Assembly (NCBI GenBank): GCA_014359685.1
Contig: JACIYY010000221.1
Coordinates: 1 to 9,562 of the forward strand
Length of the DNA: 9,562 bases
Direction of reading: 5' to 3'
Origin: Porphyrobacter sp.
Lineage (GTDB): Bacteria > Pseudomonadota > Alphaproteobacteria > Sphingomonadales > Sphingomonadaceae
Notes under the pieces: model-generated
What the model saw: the letters and a program-made list of their open reading frames with translations, nothing else
The model's database searches: none
What the model was told of the DNA's origin: nothing
Part shown: positions 7,182 through 9,562 of the stretch, piece by piece
Layout: each line of letters opens with the position of its first letter
Numbering within the stretch: the first letter of the stretch is position 1
Translations under genes and position numbers: made by a program

Positions 7182-7796
7182 TCACTTGCCGAGTTCGTCC
7201 AGCTTCTTCTGCATTGCCGCGACTTGCGCCTTCAACGCCTCCAGCTCGCTGGACGGAGGGCCGCCCGCAGACGGGGCCGGCGTCGGCGCGGGGCTGGGGC
7301 TCGCGTTCGACCCCGATCCCGGCCACGACCCAGCGCCGTTGCGCATCGCGGGGGGCATGAAGGCCTTGGCCGCCGCCTGGAACATCGCCAGGTTGGTTTC
7401 CGCCAGCTTGGCCAGCGCCTCTGCCCCCGGCTTGGCGGTCCAGCTCTCCTGCAGCTTGCGCTGGTTGGTGCGGAAATTGTCCATCGTCGCTTCGAGATAG
7501 GACGGCATCAGCGCCTGCATCGAATTGCCGTACATCGCGATCAGCTGGCGCAGGAAGCTGACCGGCAGCAGCGGCTCCCCGCTCGCTTCCTCCTCCATGA
7601 TGATCTGCGTCAGGATCGTGTGGGTGATGTCGTTGCCGGTCTTGGCATCCAGCACCTGGAAATCCTGCCCTTCACGGGTCATCCGCGACAGGTCGTCGAG
7701 GGTGATGTAGCTTGAGGAACTGGTGTTGTAGAGCCGCCGGTTGGCGTACTTCTTGATGACGATCGGCTTCTTGCCGCCCGTGTCATCCGCTGCCAT
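7182..7796 (-). CDS. phaR: Polyhydroxyalkanoate synthesis regulator PhaR
   Basis: A 204-residue cytoplasmic regulator of PHA storage. Family members bind DNA upstream of phasin and PHA genes and are titrated away by PHA granules. Residues about 11-70 are the PHB/PHA accumulation regulator DNA-binding domain (PIVIKKYANRRLYNTSSSSY, then ITLDDLSRM and DITHTILTQII). Residues about 76-115 are the second conserved segment (LLPVSFLRQLIAMYGNSMQA). A Ser/Pro/Ala-rich linker (about 155-182) leads to a short heptad-like helix at 183-202 (ELEALKAQVAAMQKKLDEL), probably for oligomerisation. A strong ribosome binding site (AGGAGAGGT, complement of 7801-7809) lies four bases before ATG 7796. It follows alr after 75 bases and precedes proS. 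No PHA synthase, phasin or depolymerase gene is in the window, so its targets lie elsewhere. Confidence 0.93.
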   Translation of the reverse strand: MAADDTGGKKPIVIKKYANRRLYNTSSSSYITLDDLSRMTREGQDFQVLDAKTGNDITHTILTQIIMEEEASGEPLLPVSFLRQLIAMYGNSMQALMPSYLEATMDNFRTNQRKLQESWTAKPGAEALAKLAETNLAMFQAAAKAFMPPAMRNGAGSWPGSGSNASPSPAPTPAPSAGGPPSSELEALKAQVAAMQKKLDELGK

Positions 7797-7800
7797 CCCG

Positions 7801-7809
7801 ACCTCTCCT
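7801..7809 (-). promoter_or_regulatory. Strong ribosome binding site of phaR
   Basis: On the minus strand the sequence is AGGAGAGGT, four bases before ATG 7796. It is the best Shine-Dalgarno match in this minus-strand run and suggests phaR is translated independently of the upstream genes. Confidence 0.75.
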
Positions 7810-7871
7810 GCAAAATCACCCAGCGGTTTAGCACTCGCAGCATCGCGCGCGCAACACGCATCTGCGCATCC

Positions 7872-8936
7872 CTACGTGGTGGTGCACCGCTCGAACCGCA
7901 AGCCGAGCACGGTCAGCAATTCGTACTGCGACAGCCCCGAGCGGGCGGAGGCATCGGGCAGGTCATAGGGAACGTCCAGCCAGTCGCCCGCCCGCAGGTC
8001 CGGCGCGGCGCGGGCATCGACCACCACCATGTCCATCGAGACCCGCCCGATCAGCGGCAGCTCGGCCGGGCCGCAGCGCAGCACCCCGCGCCCCGACCAG
8101 CTGCGCAGGAAGCCGTCGGCATAGCCCAGCGCGACGGTCGCGGCGCGCATTGCGACAGGGGCCGTGAAGGTGGCGTTGTAGCCGACCGTGTCGCCAGCAG
8201 AGAGGTCGCGCAGCTGGATCACCTGCGCCTGCAGCCGCACCACCGGGCGGATATGCGGCGCCAGCTCGGCGCGCGGCACCCCGCCATAGAGGGCGAGGCC
8301 CGGCCGGGTGAGATCGAACGCATAATCCGCGCCCAGCGCGATCCCGGCGCTGTTGGCCAGGCTGCGGCGCCGGGCCGGCACGGTCGCGGCGATGGCCGCG
8401 AACAGCGCACGCTGGCGCGCATTGAGCGGCGTGGCCTCGTCGGCCGAGGCCAGGTGGGAGAGCAGCAGGTCGATCTCCAGCGCCGCCAATGCCGACTCCG
8501 ACAGCTGCGCGGGCGGCAGACCCAGCCGGTTGATGCCGGTATCGACCATCAGGTGGCACGGCCCGCCGCCCGCCTCCAGCCACAGCCGCGCCTGGTCGAG
8601 CGAATTGATCACCGGGCGGACCCCGACCGATCGGCCATAGGCCGCCTCCGCCGCGCTGAGCGGGCCGTGGAGCACGGCGATGGCAGCCGGATCGACATGG
8701 CGGGCCAGCGCCGGCACCTCCGACCAGTGGGCCACGAAGAAGCTGCGCGCACCGGCAGAGCGCAGGGCCGGCACCGCAGCGTCGATGCCGGTGCCATAGG
8801 CGTTGGCCTTGACCGCGGCCCCGGCCTCCGCCGCGCCCGACAGACGGTCGAGCGCGCGCCAGTTGGCGGCCAGCGCCTCGCCGTCGATCGTCAGGCGGAG
8901 CGAAGGCGGAGGCGGAGAAGGAGGGGTCGGCACCAT
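7872..8936 (-). CDS. alr: Alanine racemase (PLP-dependent)
   Basis: A 354-residue fold-type III PLP enzyme interconverting L- and D-alanine in the cytoplasm, supplying D-Ala for peptidoglycan. The PLP-binding lysine is K43 in AAVKANAYGTG, the catalytic tyrosine of the partner subunit is Y253 in GDTVGYNATFTA, and the arginine expected to face the pyridine nitrogen is R211 in RPGLALYGG. GYADGF (271-276) and GRVSMDMV (297-304) are further family signatures, and HLASADE (161-167) and NSAGIAL (195-201) also fit. Length is usual for the family. ATG 8936 is chosen because residues upstream in that frame (back to 9071) are Arg/Gly-rich antisense-like sequence lying over the MFS gene. The start shares its A with the stop of the upstream transporter gene (TGATG) and has no clear ribosome binding site of its own, so translation is probably coupled. 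The gene could be biosynthetic (alr) or catabolic (dadX); no D-amino acid dehydrogenase gene is adjacent in view. Confidence 0.95.
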   Translation of the reverse strand: MVPTPPSPPPPSLRLTIDGEALAANWRALDRLSGAAEAGAAVKANAYGTGIDAAVPALRSAGARSFFVAHWSEVPALARHVDPAAIAVLHGPLSAAEAAYGRSVGVRPVINSLDQARLWLEAGGGPCHLMVDTGINRLGLPPAQLSESALAALEIDLLLSHLASADEATPLNARQRALFAAIAATVPARRRSLANSAGIALGADYAFDLTRPGLALYGGVPRAELAPHIRPVVRLQAQVIQLRDLSAGDTVGYNATFTAPVAMRAATVALGYADGFLRSWSGRGVLRCGPAELPLIGRVSMDMVVVDARAAPDLRAGDWLDVPYDLPDASARSGLSQYELLTVLGLRFERCTTT

Positions 8937-9562
8937 CAAGGCGTGGCGAGGGAAACCGGACCGCCGCCGCCGCGCTCGCCGCCCGGGTCGGCGAAATCGC
9001 GCGGCGGGCCGGCAGGAACGCCCCACCACGCAACGACCGCGCCGATCGCCACCACCGCGAAGGTATACCACAGCCCGGCATAGACATCGCCGGTACGCGC
9101 GACGATGAAGCCGGATATCAGCGGCAGGAAGCCGCCCAGATAGCCGGCCCCGACATGGTAGGGGATCGACATCGAGGAATAGCGGATGCGCGGCGGGAAC
9201 ATCTCCGCCAGCAGCGCCGCGATGGAGCCATAGGTCAGCGCCGACAGCCCGCCCAGCATCAGCAGCAGCGCGAGGATGCCGGCGGCCTGCGCCGCCGACG
9301 GAATCTGGCGCGCAAAATCGAAACCGGCGCCGGACAGCGCCTGCTGGATGCCGTCACGGCGGGCCTCGGCATCGTCGAACCAGGCATCCGGCAGCGCCAC
9401 GGGCGCGCCGCCGACGGTGAGCGACAGGGCCGCGCCGTCGCGGACCTGATAGCGCACGCCGCTCGCGGTCAGCGTCTCCAGCACCTTGCCGCAATCGCTC
9501 TGCTCGCGGCCCCACAATTCGGCGAAGGGGTCGGTGGTACAGTCCGGGCCGGTGACCACGAC
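8936..9562 (-). CDS. MFS transporter, metabolite:H+ symporter (MHS) type, C-terminal part
   Basis: The last 208 residues of an inner-membrane major facilitator transporter, open at the right window edge. The first 88 residues are soluble and include two cysteines (fragment residues 8 and 24, in GPDC and SDCGK). Three membrane helices follow: about 92-112 (AAGILALLLMLGGLSALTYG), 134-155 (PYHVGAGYLGGFLPLISGFI) and 161-181 (YAGLWYTFAVVAIGAVVAWW). These are taken as TM10-12. The loop between the first two, AEMFPPRIRYSSMS, matches the ElFPtrvRy signature of the proline/betaine/alpha-ketoglutarate MHS group. The soluble part resembles an inserted loop I recall in other proteobacterial MHS transporters, placed before TM10. 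The tail is Gly-rich and cytoplasmic. Substrate cannot be assigned. The stop codon overlaps the alr start by one base, so the two genes form an operon. Confidence 0.88.
   Translation of the reverse strand, partial: VVVTGPDCTTDPFAELWGREQSDCGKVLETLTASGVRYQVRDGAALSLTVGGAPVALPDAWFDDAEARRDGIQQALSGAGFDFARQIPSAAQAAGILALLLMLGGLSALTYGSIAALLAEMFPPRIRYSSMSIPYHVGAGYLGGFLPLISGFIVARTGDVYAGLWYTFAVVAIGAVVAWWGVPAGPPRDFADPGGERGGGGPVSLATP

Noticed and set aside
5468..7360. A 630-codon open frame on the plus strand, opposite proS and the end of phaR.
   Set aside because: It has no family motif, is rich in His/Arg/Gly as antisense frames here are, and overlaps two well-supported genes completely.
7825..7854. Possible phaR promoter on the minus strand (TTGCGC, 18-base spacer, TAAACC).
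   Set aside because: Only about three of six matches at each box and a non-optimal spacer; such matches are too common to report.
8937..9071. N-terminal extension of alanine racemase to an upstream start at 9071.
   Set aside because: The extra 45 residues are Arg/Gly-rich and lie over the transporter's coding sequence. ATG 8936 gives the usual family length and a TGATG junction.
1..9562. A new defence, secondary-metabolite or mobile system.
   Set aside because: Every substantial stretch is taken by a recognisable core gene, gaps are at most about 125 bases, and I see no transposase, integrase, direct-repeat array, toxin-antitoxin pair or unknown gene cluster.

Overview
The window is G+C-rich DNA from the chromosome of what looks like an alphaproteobacterium, most likely of the order Sphingomonadales. 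This placement rests on the style of the proteins: a PhaR-type PHA regulator with a Pro/Ala linker and coiled-coil tail, an RNase R beginning GLPTREQI, and an alanine racemase with a Pro-rich N-terminus. It also rests on base composition judged by eye, so it is an inference and not a database match. The genes are ordinary chromosomal functions, tightly packed. No gap exceeds about 125 bases, and I see no insertion sequence, phage gene, CRISPR array, tRNA or rRNA.

Layout. The left edge (1-495, minus) holds the first 165 residues of the pyruvate dehydrogenase E2 subunit: lipoyl domain, Ala/Pro linker and start of the E1/E3-binding domain. Across a 125-base divergent promoter region lies a small universal stress protein (621-1073, plus). 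It converges on ribonuclease R (1097-3379, minus), a complete 760-residue exoribonuclease. A 109-110-base divergent region with a GC-rich inverted repeat separates rnr from a 672-residue M3-family zinc metallopeptidase with a Sec signal peptide (3490-5508, plus). That gene converges, with a 25-base gap, on a minus-strand run of four genes.

In transcription order, right to left, the run is an MFS transporter of the MHS type (C-terminal part only), alanine racemase (alr, sharing one base with the transporter stop in TGATG), the PHA-synthesis regulator phaR with a strong ribosome binding site, and prolyl-tRNA synthetase (proS). The transporter and alr are almost surely co-transcribed. phaR and proS follow after 75 and 106 bases and may have their own signals; a short GC-rich hairpin lies just after the phaR stop.

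The genes span central carbon entry (PDH E2), stress response (Usp), RNA decay (RNase R), extracytoplasmic peptide breakdown (M3 peptidase), cell-wall D-alanine supply (Alr), carbon storage control (PhaR) and translation (ProRS). I see no single pathway joining them and no convincing undescribed system. The points most worth a second look are the archaeal/eukaryotic-type ProRS whose C-terminal zinc site has apparently lost its cysteines, the cysteine-bearing soluble insert in the MFS transporter, and the exported M3 peptidase.
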